DNA of 64,000 nt from Papaver somniferum (Eukaryota > Streptophyta > Magnoliopsida > Ranunculales > Papaveraceae). Made by a program: the position numbers and the translations under genes. The notes beneath the pieces are model-generated. The model searched no databases and was not told the origin of the DNA. It was given only the letters and a program-made list of their open reading frames with translations. The DNA lies in NCBI RefSeq assembly GCF_003573695.1, contig NC_039359.1, positions 88,702,566-88,766,565 of the forward strand, in the 5' to 3' direction. Below, in pieces: positions 47,154-57,544 of this stretch; positions within the stretch are counted from its first letter, which is position 1; every line of letters begins with the position of its first letter.

Positions 47154-47407
47154 TGTTAGAGCACTGCCCAGTCGAACTGGCAAGTTTTTATATCTCAAGT
47201 TTGTTGTCAATGTCAGTTGCACAAAACTATATCTTGATTTCTAGTCTACTAAAGTCAAGTCTCAGATTAGGTTTAGAGGTTGGTAGTTGAGTATTATATA
47301 TCATTGAACAACCCTTGAAGATTGAAGATCAAACGAAGACATCAATGAGGACTTCATAAAAAAAATTAATGCGGTGACTGATTTCATCTGGAACTCTTAT
47401 TATACTA
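47154..47407 (+). mobile_element. Copia-type LTR, copy D, first part (split by the TIR element)
   Basis: It starts TGTTAGAGCACTGCCCAGTC (47154) and follows copy B closely for ~250 bp, including GTCGAACT, CTTGATTTCTAGTCTACT, AAGTCTC.GATTA and GGACTTCATAAA. It then breaks at the TIR element. A short continuation (CTATTTCT..CTAATCTATC..GAAAC, 52440-52470) resumes on the other side. Confidence 0.75.
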
Positions 47408-48309
47408 CACCAAATTCTGGGATTCGTAATAGAATATGCCGTTACGAATCGGGGTGTAACGGCCTTCGCCTGTTTCAAAAGTGGGTGTCACATTTTTTTC
47501 GTAATGGCAATGGAGCCGTTACGAATTTTCGGTTGTAACGGCGTCAGAACAGCTGGAGGCCATTACGAAATGACACGTAGTAACAGCTGAGGGCCGTTAC
47601 AAAGTTTTTGTAACAACAAGATCGTAATAGGTTTTAGCCGTAACGAAGTTTTTTGTAACTGCAAAAAAATTACTGCCAGTCAACCTTGACCTGGTCAATA
47701 GTGACTGGCAGTTCTTTTTCTGCCGGAAATAAGCCGGATTTTCTATTAACCTGCATCCACCGTTAATTCCATCCATCATCCACATTCAACGATCAATTCA
47801 TATTACATTCAGCAATCAATTCACATCACATTCAACCAATTCATGCCAAAAAAGAACACAAATTCTTCCAAGTATAATTTTTTTTTGGCAAGTACATAAA
47901 TTCTTCTAAGTACCAATTTTTTGTTAAGTATCAAATTCTATAGAAACTAAGTTCCAAATTTCTAATGGAATATATAGAAACTTAATAACTTCCTACAAAT
48001 AAACTTACAAAACTTGCGCTGCTTTATTCTCCAGCCTTTCGATCAGAAAACGCATCATTCATATAACCTGCTGACACAAAATTTCTATACTTAGATGTCG
48101 GAAGGAAGCAAAAACTGGAAGAGATGACACACACAATAAACTGTATACTTAAATGTTGTAATTAATTGAGATAGAATACCGAGGTCTAGAACTCTTCAGT
48201 ATTCAACAATAGTTTTCGCAACACAAATAAAAATCCGGGCCTTATAAGGAGTTGATATTAGGAAACTGAACCAACTCTTCAGAGCAAGGCAGTTTTACTT
48301 ACAAGATAA

Positions 48310-48600
48310 GCGGATGCTCTAGATCAGCAATAGAAGATGGCACCTGTCCCGAAAAATTATTGCTCCAAAGATCCCTGCAATCAAAACATAAATAAGTTAG
48401 CTTAGAGAAACTTTTCTGGGAGAATACAAAAATTATCCAGGCTCTTTAGACTTGCAATGTGTCGAGTTAACAAGACTTGCTACTGCAGGAGAAGACAATC
48501 CTAAGAGACGGTTTCCTTTGAGAAAATCCAACTCTCTAATTCCAGACAACAATAGTGTGGCTTCATCAATCTAGTATCTTCAATTTCCAACAAACAAGAA
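48310..48600 (-). pseudogene. Captured LRR receptor-kinase gene fragments
   Basis: Two short minus-strand pieces encode leucine-rich repeats: LSGIRELDFLKGNRLLGL..AVASL (about 48560-48470) and DLWSNNFSGQVPSSIADLE (about 48380-48316). The second has the LxxNNFSGxxPxxIxxL repeat consensus, similar to STRUBBELIG-type receptor kinases. They are separated by intron-like sequence. No kinase domain is present. Confidence 0.6.
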
Positions 48601-48749
48601 AATAGAATGACAATCACAAATTATACCTGTCCAGTAATTTCTTCGTGTATAGTAAGCCCCACACCTCAAATTCTCTGCACATTTTCACTTCGTAATATAT
48701 AAATTTGCAGCTACAATAAATCAAGGACAAATGACAAAGAAATTTCGAC

Positions 48750-49130
48750 ATACTTGGCACCAATTGAATCCATTGTGCAGATAAAGGGCTTATTATCTTC
48801 TCCTAAACCAGCAATGGCAGGACAGGCTGACAGAAATGTGGACCAAACCTACAAAAATAATAAATAGACACTATTTCTATTATATAATCTTCACTTGTAA
48901 ACCCTAAAATTCAACTTCATATATTGTAAACCCAATCAGTCATTGTTATATTCTCATTAATTACAATGTGTGTATAGATATTTCAGAGGTATAGCTAAAT
49001 TTTGAGAGAAATCCAAATACAATTAAGAAAATAAGTCCTGAAAATCAAACCTTTTCTCGTAGAGAATAGCAGAAACAAGACTAGAAAAAGTTTCAGGATT
49101 CATGTCTCTCTCTTCTCTAAGCTGATATAA
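48750..49130 (-). pseudogene. Captured proteasome subunit beta-3 (PBC) gene fragment
   Basis: Exon piece 49130-49051 encodes LYQLREERDMNPETFSSLVSAILYEKR and ends at a donor (AG|GTTTGA). After ~200 bp of retained intron, a second exon piece (~48848-48750) encodes FGPHFCQPV, a 1-nt shift, then IAGLGEDNKPFICTMDSIGA. These adjacent stretches are diagnostic of the 20S proteasome beta-3 subunit. Retained intron means the capture was at DNA level. With the N-terminus and C-terminus missing and a frameshift, no functional subunit can be made. Confidence 0.88.
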
Positions 49131-49689
49131 CTGTGTCGAAAGATAAGTCTTCGATGCCTTCAAAATACAACAAAGCAAAACACAAAATAAATCAGAAAAA
49201 GATCCTGCAAAGACTGGAATTAATGAATAAAGTTTGAGCATCAGTTGCAAGTCCAGCTACACCAACATAGAGTTTGTCATGAATTCTGAAGATTTACTAA
49301 AAATTAGTTGCAATAGTTTGAAGTTGAACAACACCTAACTGTTATAGGTATCATTGAAGTCTTATATCGGATTCAGGAACTTCAGGAGCATCTTCAACCC
49401 GACCACTGTTCGATGTTGTTTTAGTCGTAACAATCGTTAACGCTAATGAGAATCTGCTGCAGAAAGAAGTGCATGTTTCTGAGCTAATTTTACCATGGTA
49501 CCAATATGCAATCATTTAAGTTTTTAGCTTAACAAGAAAATTCAATTAGTGGAGGATATTCTTCGCATTGAAGTCATCCGAATTGAGTCTAAAGAGTAAG
49601 ATTCACTAACTAGATTAAGCAGTTGATATATTTATAAATATCACTTGCTTAGCAACAACATCATCTCTGCAGCTTGATTTAAAAATTAC

Positions 49690-49950
49690 GAGGAAGATTG
49701 AATAGAAATGTTTACATAACAACATGTTACATAGCTCTTAAGGTATATGTTGCACAAGGTTTTAACATTGATTGCAAGAAAGTTAATACTCACCACTCTT
49801 GGTGCCTCCTTTACTACCAGTTTATCCTTGTGGCTATCTATTGTTTCAGTGCAAGCTTGGATAGCATTAACAAGAACCTTTATCCCTTGCTCATGTGTCA
49901 ACCAGAACAAATACAACATAACTTGCCTAGAGCGTGATAAAAGGTACATC
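49690..49950 (-). other. Coding-like captured segment, origin unknown
   Basis: A minus-strand open stretch reads GIKVLVNAIQACTETIDSHK and KLVVKEAPR (about 49890-49795) and is followed by intron-like sequence. It lies between the proteasome and ribosomal-protein fragments inside the TIR element, so it is probably another host-gene exon. The source gene was not recognised. Confidence 0.35.
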
Positions 49951-50011
49951 AGACAAAGACAAAAGACTAAATAACTCTACACTCAGTATACCTTATCCCG
50001 ATAGAGATTTT

Positions 50012-50190
50012 TGGTTCAAGGAAATACACTTTCCTTCCTTGTTGAGACCAGGTCCAAGAAGACGAGGAACTTGCTTAATAACGGCTTCAGATACATGGTA
50101 TTCCTTAGCAAGCTTCTTGACCAATTTCTTGTTCTTGGTAAGCTTCTTCATACCCTCCACATCCATATAGTCAAAACCTATCTTCTGAGC
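50012..50190 (-). pseudogene. Captured 60S ribosomal protein L10a (uL1) exon fragment
   Basis: After a TGCAG acceptor (exon starts at 50190), the minus strand reads [36 protein letters not shown] and [18 protein letters not shown]. This is the central RNA-binding part of plant RPL10A, with a 4-residue deletion relative to the usual KKYHAFLASEA. The sequence degrades after GLNKEGK. It is an isolated fragment in the TIR element. Confidence 0.88.
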
Positions 50191-52427
50191 CTGCAGTTAA
50201 CATCAATAAAAAGTTCACTCAATATTAAACCTTCAATGTCATCAGTGCATTCTGAATTGACGGTCAAATAGAGTTCAGGGTTTTAAGCAAATAGGCACAA
50301 GCAGCGCCAGCCAGCAAACTCAAGATTCGACAACATGTGAATGTATTCAAATATGTCGGTCTCAAAGATGAACTACATGCTTAAAATAAAGTTCAGGGTT
50401 GGAAGCAAACAGGCACAAGCAGCGCCAGCCAGCAAACTCAAGTTTCGGCAATATCTGCAGCAACCCATCAAAGATGAACTAATAAAGTATCAAACTCTGC
50501 CATACCTCCAAATAATTACCCCTTCCCGCTTTCTTCAGCACTTATTCCCTTAAAACCACTTCTATACGCTGCATCATTGTCAGATAGACCAGTATGCTCC
50601 TCCAAATAATTACCCCTCCCCGCTTTCTTTAGTCGCTTGAACTTTTTACTTCCCTAGTCATATTTCCAATCATGCATTACCATCAAATTCTGTCTTCAAC
50701 CTAAGTAGCTTTTCAAAGATATAAGCAAACACTGGGTCAAGAACAAGAATACTCACTGGTGCAGGACGGTGAAAGCCCGCATTGTAATCCTGCAGTAACT
50801 CTTAATCATCCTCAGCTAAGACATAATTCTTCTCAGATTCCTTACATTCATAATAGTAACCAGATCTTCAGGGATAAAACAATGAAATATATAAATGAAA
50901 GCCTTAAAGAATTTGTGGACAGAAAATCAACCACTTTTTCCTCTCCTTTTGTTTATCCTCATCACTACTTTCCCTATTCTCTTCTTTATCCTGATCTTCT
51001 ACATCAACATCGTCTATTATAACCCCACCTTTCTCATACTCATCTTCCCCTTCCTCTACACAATTACAAACAATGTAAACCTCGTTACACCCAGAACAAA
51101 TAATAACTAACCCTAACTTTTTTAAAATAACGGCACAAACCCAAGAAACCTTAACTGCAAATGATAAAAAAAACTTGCATGAATAACCAAATTACAGGAA
51201 AAACCCTTAGAAAATGTACCATCGTCTTCCTCATCTTCATCCTCAGCTCTATCACCGACATCAACCGCATCTGCATCAAGAGTTTCAGTTCGAACAAACA
51301 TTCAAATTCAATACAAATTCAATACTGTGTGGACATCTTCGATACTCAACGAACAGATATTCAAAATCAATATTGTATGGACATCTTCGATTTAATATGC
51401 AAATTCAATTCGAAACAATATTACCAGAAACAGCAATACAATGTGCCGCTCCAACCAGTGACAGTTGATTGAGAAACCACCTGAAATTTGCCGTAGATAT
51501 ACAACAAAACTCGTTGATTAATACTACCAAACCTAGAGTAAATCACATTAGAACATAAATATTCACTCAAACTCATTCAAAATTGAAAATATACAAGCTT
51601 AAGAAGCTTCTCCTTATGCTAACCCCTTTGTAGCTTCTCAGTCAACTTCTCAACTTCATTCCCATCTGCATCTGAAAAGAAATCTGAAATCAGAAACCCA
51701 AATCTCATAATCGATTGAACAAAAAACCCTAAATCAATTATCATTTATAAACCTTAAAACAAAAACATAAATCTGGGTGAAAATAAATCGTCAAAACCAA
51801 AAATATATACCTAAATTAAACAAAGTAGAACAGATGCTTTCTCACGATTAGCTGAGAGTGAAGATCAGTTCTTCCAAGTTCGAACTTCGACGAACAAATT
51901 AAAATCGAAAAAATGAATCATAATATAGACAGAAACCCTAAAATCAATTTACGAAGTCCTAAAAATCCTATTACAGATGATGAACAAACTGAATTGAAAC
52001 TGATTCATCAAACTCAATCTAGTTCATCGGCTGAGAGGAAGAGAAGAGAGGCTGAGAGAAACTCATCTGGTTTCATCGGCTGAGAGAAATAGAAGAGAGG
52101 CTGAGAGAAATAGAGAGAAAAAAGAGAAATGAAAAATGAAATTTTCGATCTGGTTTCATTAGGGTATACAGAAATCATGCATGTGAATCGCACACGCGTG
52201 GGAGGAAATATCCTCTAATGTTATTCATCTTGGGTGGAAACACAATGGTACGCGTGTGAATGGCACACTCACAGACTCCAAGTGTTACGACCCAGGTGTG
52301 ACGAAGCATGTGGCTGGCACGCCTAAATTTTTTTTCATAACGGCTGATCTCTGTTACGAAGTTTTCAAAATTTTGTAAGAGCCATAAACCCGTTACGAAT
52401 TCCTGTTACGAATCCGGGAATTTGGTG

Positions 52428-53250
52428 TACAGATATTCAATTCTATTTCTCTAATCTATCGAAACAAATGCTCACTCCGAGGAACAATTACTCAGCTAGA
52501 AAAATATATTTTCCTCAACTAATATACATTCAAGATATTTACTTGCTAGAAAAATAAAACATATAAATCCGAAAATCTTAACAAATATTTTCAAACATCG
52601 GTTTGGGATCTCACCTTGAGTATGAAGGAATATCTTTGTACAATAAAAGATAAGATTTTATACGTGTCCAAATAACTCACTATGTCAACATCTTGAACTT
52701 TCCTAAATAGCAAACCTATATTTCGAATATCACACAAACCCTATTTCGAATATCACACAAACCCTAGAGAATACATGAATCAGAAATATAACTTTGCTAT
52801 GGGGATCGGTCCTGCTAGAGATCCCAACAAGGATTAGTCCTTCTATAAATTCCCAATAGGAATCAGACAACCAATCCAATTGATTCCTTTCAACTATGGA
52901 ACAAATTTAGCAAGTCTACTTCCTTAAAGTCATGTAGGTAAACATAGTTTTCTAGGTATGCAATCAATCCTAAGTTCATAACACAATCTAGTAACAAGTT
53001 TCAAAGATAGTGTCTATTGCAAAGTTCAAAAGATAAGCGTTATATTTCGTAACTCAATATACCAAAGTTGTGGAACAATTTGTATATTTTTCCATACGAA
53101 GATTTTCCCAATCAGAAGTAAAAGTTTGAATTCTAGCTTCCTTTTCTAAAGAGTTACTTTCAAATACAGTCTTAAGATTATCCTACGTTACTTTAGAGGT
53201 TCCACATGTATAAACATGATGTTGAGAATCTCGGCTTACTACGTATATTA
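52428..53250. other. LTR copy D continuation and unassigned AT-rich sequence
   Basis: The first ~45 bp continue LTR copy D. The rest could not be assigned. A 23-bp direct repeat (ATTTCGAATATCACACAAACCC) is present at about 52720 and 52742. No gene was seen. Confidence 0.45.
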
Positions 53251-53520
53251 TAATATTCAAACCATCCGAATTCTGCTTGGCGAGAGCCTCCTCTTCACTA
53301 GTGTATGAAGCTAAGCTTTTAAAAAGAAATTTTTGAATTTATCATTTTCGAAGGTTCGTATCCATCAACTACTAATATCCAAGTATTGAAATAACGTGAT
53401 TGAGGAAAATACCTCATAGCATATTTCCACCACAGATAGTTGGTACCACCAAATCTTGGCGGTACGTTAACGGAACTCGATTCATGTAAACCCGAGTTCA
53501 TTGCCTTTATAGGTTAGATT
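53250..53520 (-). pseudogene. Copia gag N-terminal fragment, minus strand
   Basis: The minus strand reads MNSGLHESSSVNVPPRFGG, TNYLWWKYAMRYF and DGYEPSKMIN, which is the start of a Copia gag. It resembles the gag start at 37266 (SVNVSPVFDG, W/KIDMR). It is cut at the Athila-like LTR near 53558 on its upstream side and has no LTR or primer site beside it. Confidence 0.75.
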
Positions 53521-53558
53521 GCACCAAACACAAATTGGTAGATCATATCATGTGTTGC

Positions 53559-56500
53559 TGATAGGTGTTTAAAACACCTAATTTCATAGCTAGTATTTTA
53601 TGCTTTCTATGCTAATTTCTTGTAAATTATGTATCTTATGGTTGCTTTTGAGTATTTAGGTACTTTGGAGTCATTCGGAGCAAAAGAAAAAGAAAGTGCC
53701 CATTTGGAGCAAAAAGGGCAAGGCGGATTATTTCTCATTATTTGCTTCTATTTCTTAATTTTTATCTTTAAAGCATGTCGGCTTTAGTGATGCAAATATA
53801 TATCTGAAAAGCACGATTACTTTAGTGATGAAGAGAAACTATAGAGAAGAAGTGGGTCTGAGATGTAAGAGGTGGCTGATGTTGGTGAAAGGATTCGAAG
53901 AAAAGCAAAAGCGTCAATTCTCATGTGCAATTGCTATTGGGAGCAGAGCAGGGCCGAGTCAAACCAGCGATAGGAGACAACTACTGCAACTTAGTCTAGA
54001 GAAGCAAGGGACGGACATCTTTGTTGGCCCTTATCTAATGAGTGGGTGCTGTCTATCCTGAGTACCCCTTATCTAGTTCACCTAAGTGGCTATATGCACT
54101 TTCATTTTACTACAGAAACCTAAATTTCAGAGATAACAAAATCATTGGTTTTTATTTCTTCACCTGAAACCCAAAATGGCTGCGGCTTGAGAGAGGACGG
54201 AAGGAACTACTGAGTTCAGATTCGATGGAAGATGAGAGTGTGAGATGCAGAAATCAGAGGATCGATGAAGAAACTGATGGGGGTTTTGAATCTGTTGCAG
54301 TCAAGAACAAGATGAAGAGGAAGTTAGGGTTTTGTTGAAGACGATCGATTTAAGAACCTGGTGATGTTAATGATTGATTCAAGGGTTGATAAAGCTTGGG
54401 TGTGTGCTTAATCTCAAGAATTTGTGCTGTAATTGATTCTTAAACAACACAGATAAAAGATTGAAGATGCTGTTGCATACAGATGGGGTTTTGAGTTTGT
54501 GTTCAGTTGAGAAAACAGGGAGGAAATTGAGCTGTTGAAGTCGCGGATTTTGTTGGGTATCTGGATTAATTAGTGGCTCGGTTTTATGAGGAGATTATAG
54601 CTCAAGTTTACAGGCAAAGTGTGGGTCAAATTTTGGGCATAAATCAGTCGAGATTGCAGCCGATCCAACCATGGGTTTGATGGGTTTCATGGAGGTCAGA
54701 TCGAGTCTGTCATCAGCTCAACTAGCCGCTGTGAGCAATAGGTGACAACCACAACCAAGGATCGGTCATAAGCTGTTAATTAAACGAGTTCTGGTAGTTT
54801 TGATCTCGCATTTGGGGATGAGAATGAGTTGTTTAGTAGCTGAGTTCATATGGGTTTTGTTGGTTTGAATGGAGAAGATATGGGTTTGATTTGAAGCTGG
54901 TTTTTATGGGTTTCTCGCCTGCCATCCAGTCACAGGAAATGTTGCTGCTACAATGAAACTGGTGAGTGTATTTCGCAGGAGTTGAGAGCAATCAACACAT
55001 ACAAGTAATGACAAAGGTTCTGGTGGAGTTTCTGGTGCAGAATGGATGCTCGTACAACTGAACGATATTATTACAGGGTGTATGGAACTGTTTAGATGAA
55101 TGTCTAGGGCAGTACAGCAGTTGCAGGTGCAGGTTGAGAATGTCGAGAAGAGATGGAAGCAAACCATTATTCTGGTGGTGTCAAATGGAATCGCTAAGGA
55201 AGGACTGAGGATGCTGTCTGATGTTGGTGGTGTTTCAAGAGTTTGTGATTCTGTGAATGATGAATCTGGCAGTTTGACAGATTTGTATGGAACCCAAATG
55301 GATGCAGTAGCTGTTGTAGTTAATGATGGAGGTGTTGCTGTTGAGCAATTGCAGGAGGGAGTTATTTGGTGGTGGACAAGACTGAGATAGATACTTTGTT
55401 GGTGCAGTGAAGCTGAGATTGAAATGCAGATATGGTGTTGGCTGAGATGCTGATGCTATTGGTGTTGTGTGTTGGCTCAAGAATGAAGCTAGATGTATGT
55501 TAGGTTGCAGGCATGAACTGGTACCATGTGCAGCTGTTGAATGGATTGGCAGAGCCAAGGGAAGTGGTAGCTGCAGTTTAGAATGATTCTGTGTTACTAT
55601 AGGCAGTGATGGCAAGAGAAGTGGAGAGCTGAGAAGATGCAGGATATGGTGAATGCGCAGCTGGTCATGGATTTGCAGGTGGTCTGTGGTGAACTGCTGT
55701 TGCAGTTGGGTTTGCTGCTTGACTGAATTGCAGCTGAAGTGAAGGCACTGGTGGATTTGATCAGAACTTGGATTACAAGTGGAGCTTGATATGGTAGAGC
55801 CGTGTAATTAAACAGGGAAGAAGAACAAGTCTGTGTTACAGTTGTAGTTCTGGTGAAGCTACATGCAACAGATTGAAGATTTGATCTGTGTCCGTTGTAG
55901 TGTATGGAAGTGATTTGCAGGTGCCATGGCTGGGAAATTACAAAGAAGAATGTTGTTCATTACAGGGAAAGGAATGGTGTTGTGTTGAAAGGATGCTGTT
56001 ACAGAAATGCAGAAGTGGTTGTATGCAGTGCTCAAGTTGCAGAGCTGAAATGCAAGAATGAAGCATCAACATGGCGCATGAATGAACCAGCCTGTGCAAG
56101 ATGGCATTGGCCTAGCTGGGTTAGCCTCTGACTCAGACATTACTTATCTGACTAGCAGTTGACTCATCCTAGACTGAGTTGACCAGATGACTCGGTTGTG
56201 ACTTAGTTGACTGGTCTTGCTTTGACCCATTTAACCGGTGATCGGGTGGACTTTGCCGGTCACCTGAGCCCAATTTCCGGCGATTCTCCGGCCAACTTCC
56301 GAACACTTTTAGGCGGCGATTTGGCAGAGTTTCTACATGGGTTTATCTCGCTTTTGGGCCACGTGGACTTTCATATAATGGGCTTTGAAGTTTTGACCTA
56401 GTTTTGGAAGGGAGAAAAACTACAAAAAGAAAAAAATTTCTACAACTTTGGATATCAAGTATTATTTTCTACTTGGAGCTTTGGAGAGAACTTCTTCTAG

Positions 56501-57365
56501 GGTTTGCTTTCGGTTGTTATCATCTTCTTTATTTTATTGATTATGACTATGATGAACTCCATTATTATGAGTTACTAAACACAATTATTGGTTATGGAAT
56601 AAAAGTTGATTTCTCAAGCATGTTATTTGATTCTATGAATTAGTTTTGTCTCAACTTTATTGTTTATCATTCATGGTTTATTTTATCATTTGATTTGATT
56701 GTTTGATTGGTTGAGTCCGGAATCAATCCGATTTGCTTTCATATCTAGAGCTATATTAGGGTTTTCAATAGGAAAAAGTTGTTTGTCCCTGATTTTAAGT
56801 AGCATAATTGTGGGTAGTGCTTGTAGTGATATATCCTACTAGTCACATATGAATCATAACCTTGGTTAAAACGAATTAGTGCTTTTACACGTTTGTTTGC
56901 TTTGATTAGTCTTATTCCATAAATCGTAAAGCTTTTAGGGAGTTAAACTTAATTGTGCTTTTATACTTTGGGTTGCTTTCTAGGAAGAATTCACATATGC
57001 ATCTTTTAATGTGGTTGTGATGAAATTAGGAAATTAGCGGGATATTCTTGCGATCAAGGTACCCTAGGACTTTTAATGAATGCGAGATTAAAATATCATT
57101 CTAGTCATTGATGAAAATACATGTTTGTGAATGATACTATCCCGTGACTAATATCTTCTCCTTATTGATTATTCCAACTATTTGCTTTGCTTTACTTTAT
57201 TTTATTATAATTGCTAAAACAAAAATCCCCCTTGGTTATCTTAGAAACTGAAAATTACATAACAACAAAAGCCTCTCTGTGGATACAAACTCTTTCCTAC
57301 CACTTACTATGTTATTGTAGTTAAGTAAGAAAGTGAAATTCTATTTGACGGTTGACAACCGATCA
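53559..57365 (+). mobile_element. 5' LTR of an Athila-like gypsy retrotransposon (~3.8 kb)
   Basis: It starts TGATAGGTGTTTAAAACACC (53559) and ends GACAACCGATCA (57365); TGATAGG and CCGATCA form a near-perfect terminal inverted repeat as in TG..CA LTRs. The end is fixed by the primer site at 57371. The region has no credible protein-coding frame; the middle (54170-56100) is G-rich on the plus strand with many TGCAG/GTTG-type short repeats. At 3807 bp it is long for an LTR of this group, so an unrecognised insertion inside is possible. Confidence 0.7.
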
Positions 57366-57370
57366 AATTT

Positions 57371-57388
57371 TGGCGTCGCTGTCGGGGA
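57371..57388 (+). other. Primer binding site (tRNA-Asp type)
   Basis: TGGCGTCGCTGTCGGGGA, five bases after the LTR end, is a three-mismatch variant of TGGCGCCGTTGCCGGGGA, the tRNA-Asp-complementary primer site typical of plant Athila-type gypsy elements. Confidence 0.85.
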
Positions 57389-57544
57389 GGCATACAGCTT
57401 GTTATTAAGTTTTTAGTTTCTTATCATTACTTCCGCTTCTATATTTGCTTTTTGTTTCTTGTCTTGTTTCTCACTTGTTTGCGAGAATTTTTTTCAGGTA
57501 CCTAATCCCTGGCTTCTAAAGATTGGAACTATCCAAGGTGCAGA

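Larger units (their letters stand above)
47408..52427. mobile_element. ~5.0-kb TIR element with captured host-gene fragments
   Basis: The left end CACCAAATTC..GGATTCGTAA (47408-) matches the reverse complement of the right end (..TTACGAATCCGGGAATTTGGTG, to 52427). TA lies on both sides. Subterminal arrays of GTTACGAA/TTCGTAAC and GTAACGGCC motifs occupy 47430-47660 and 52280-52420. The left end preceded by TACTA resembles the CACTACACCAAA start of CACTA elements, but the right end lacks the matching TAGTG, so the superfamily is left open. There is no transposase. The interior carries minus-strand pieces of at least three host genes. Intact copies of LTR D on each side show it inserted into that LTR. 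Confidence 0.8.

Noticed and set aside
47401..47411. Calling the 47408-52427 element a definite CACTA transposon
   Set aside because: The left end resembles CACTACACC but the right end lacks the matching GGTGTAGTG, and no transposase is present.
50759..51480. Plus-strand open frames of 70-103 codons inside the TIR element
   Set aside because: Low-complexity, AT-rich translations without motifs or splice support.
55100..55620. Overlapping open frames of 96 and 126 codons in the Athila LTR
   Set aside because: They overlap on opposite strands, are low in complexity and show no known motif; the LTR is non-coding.
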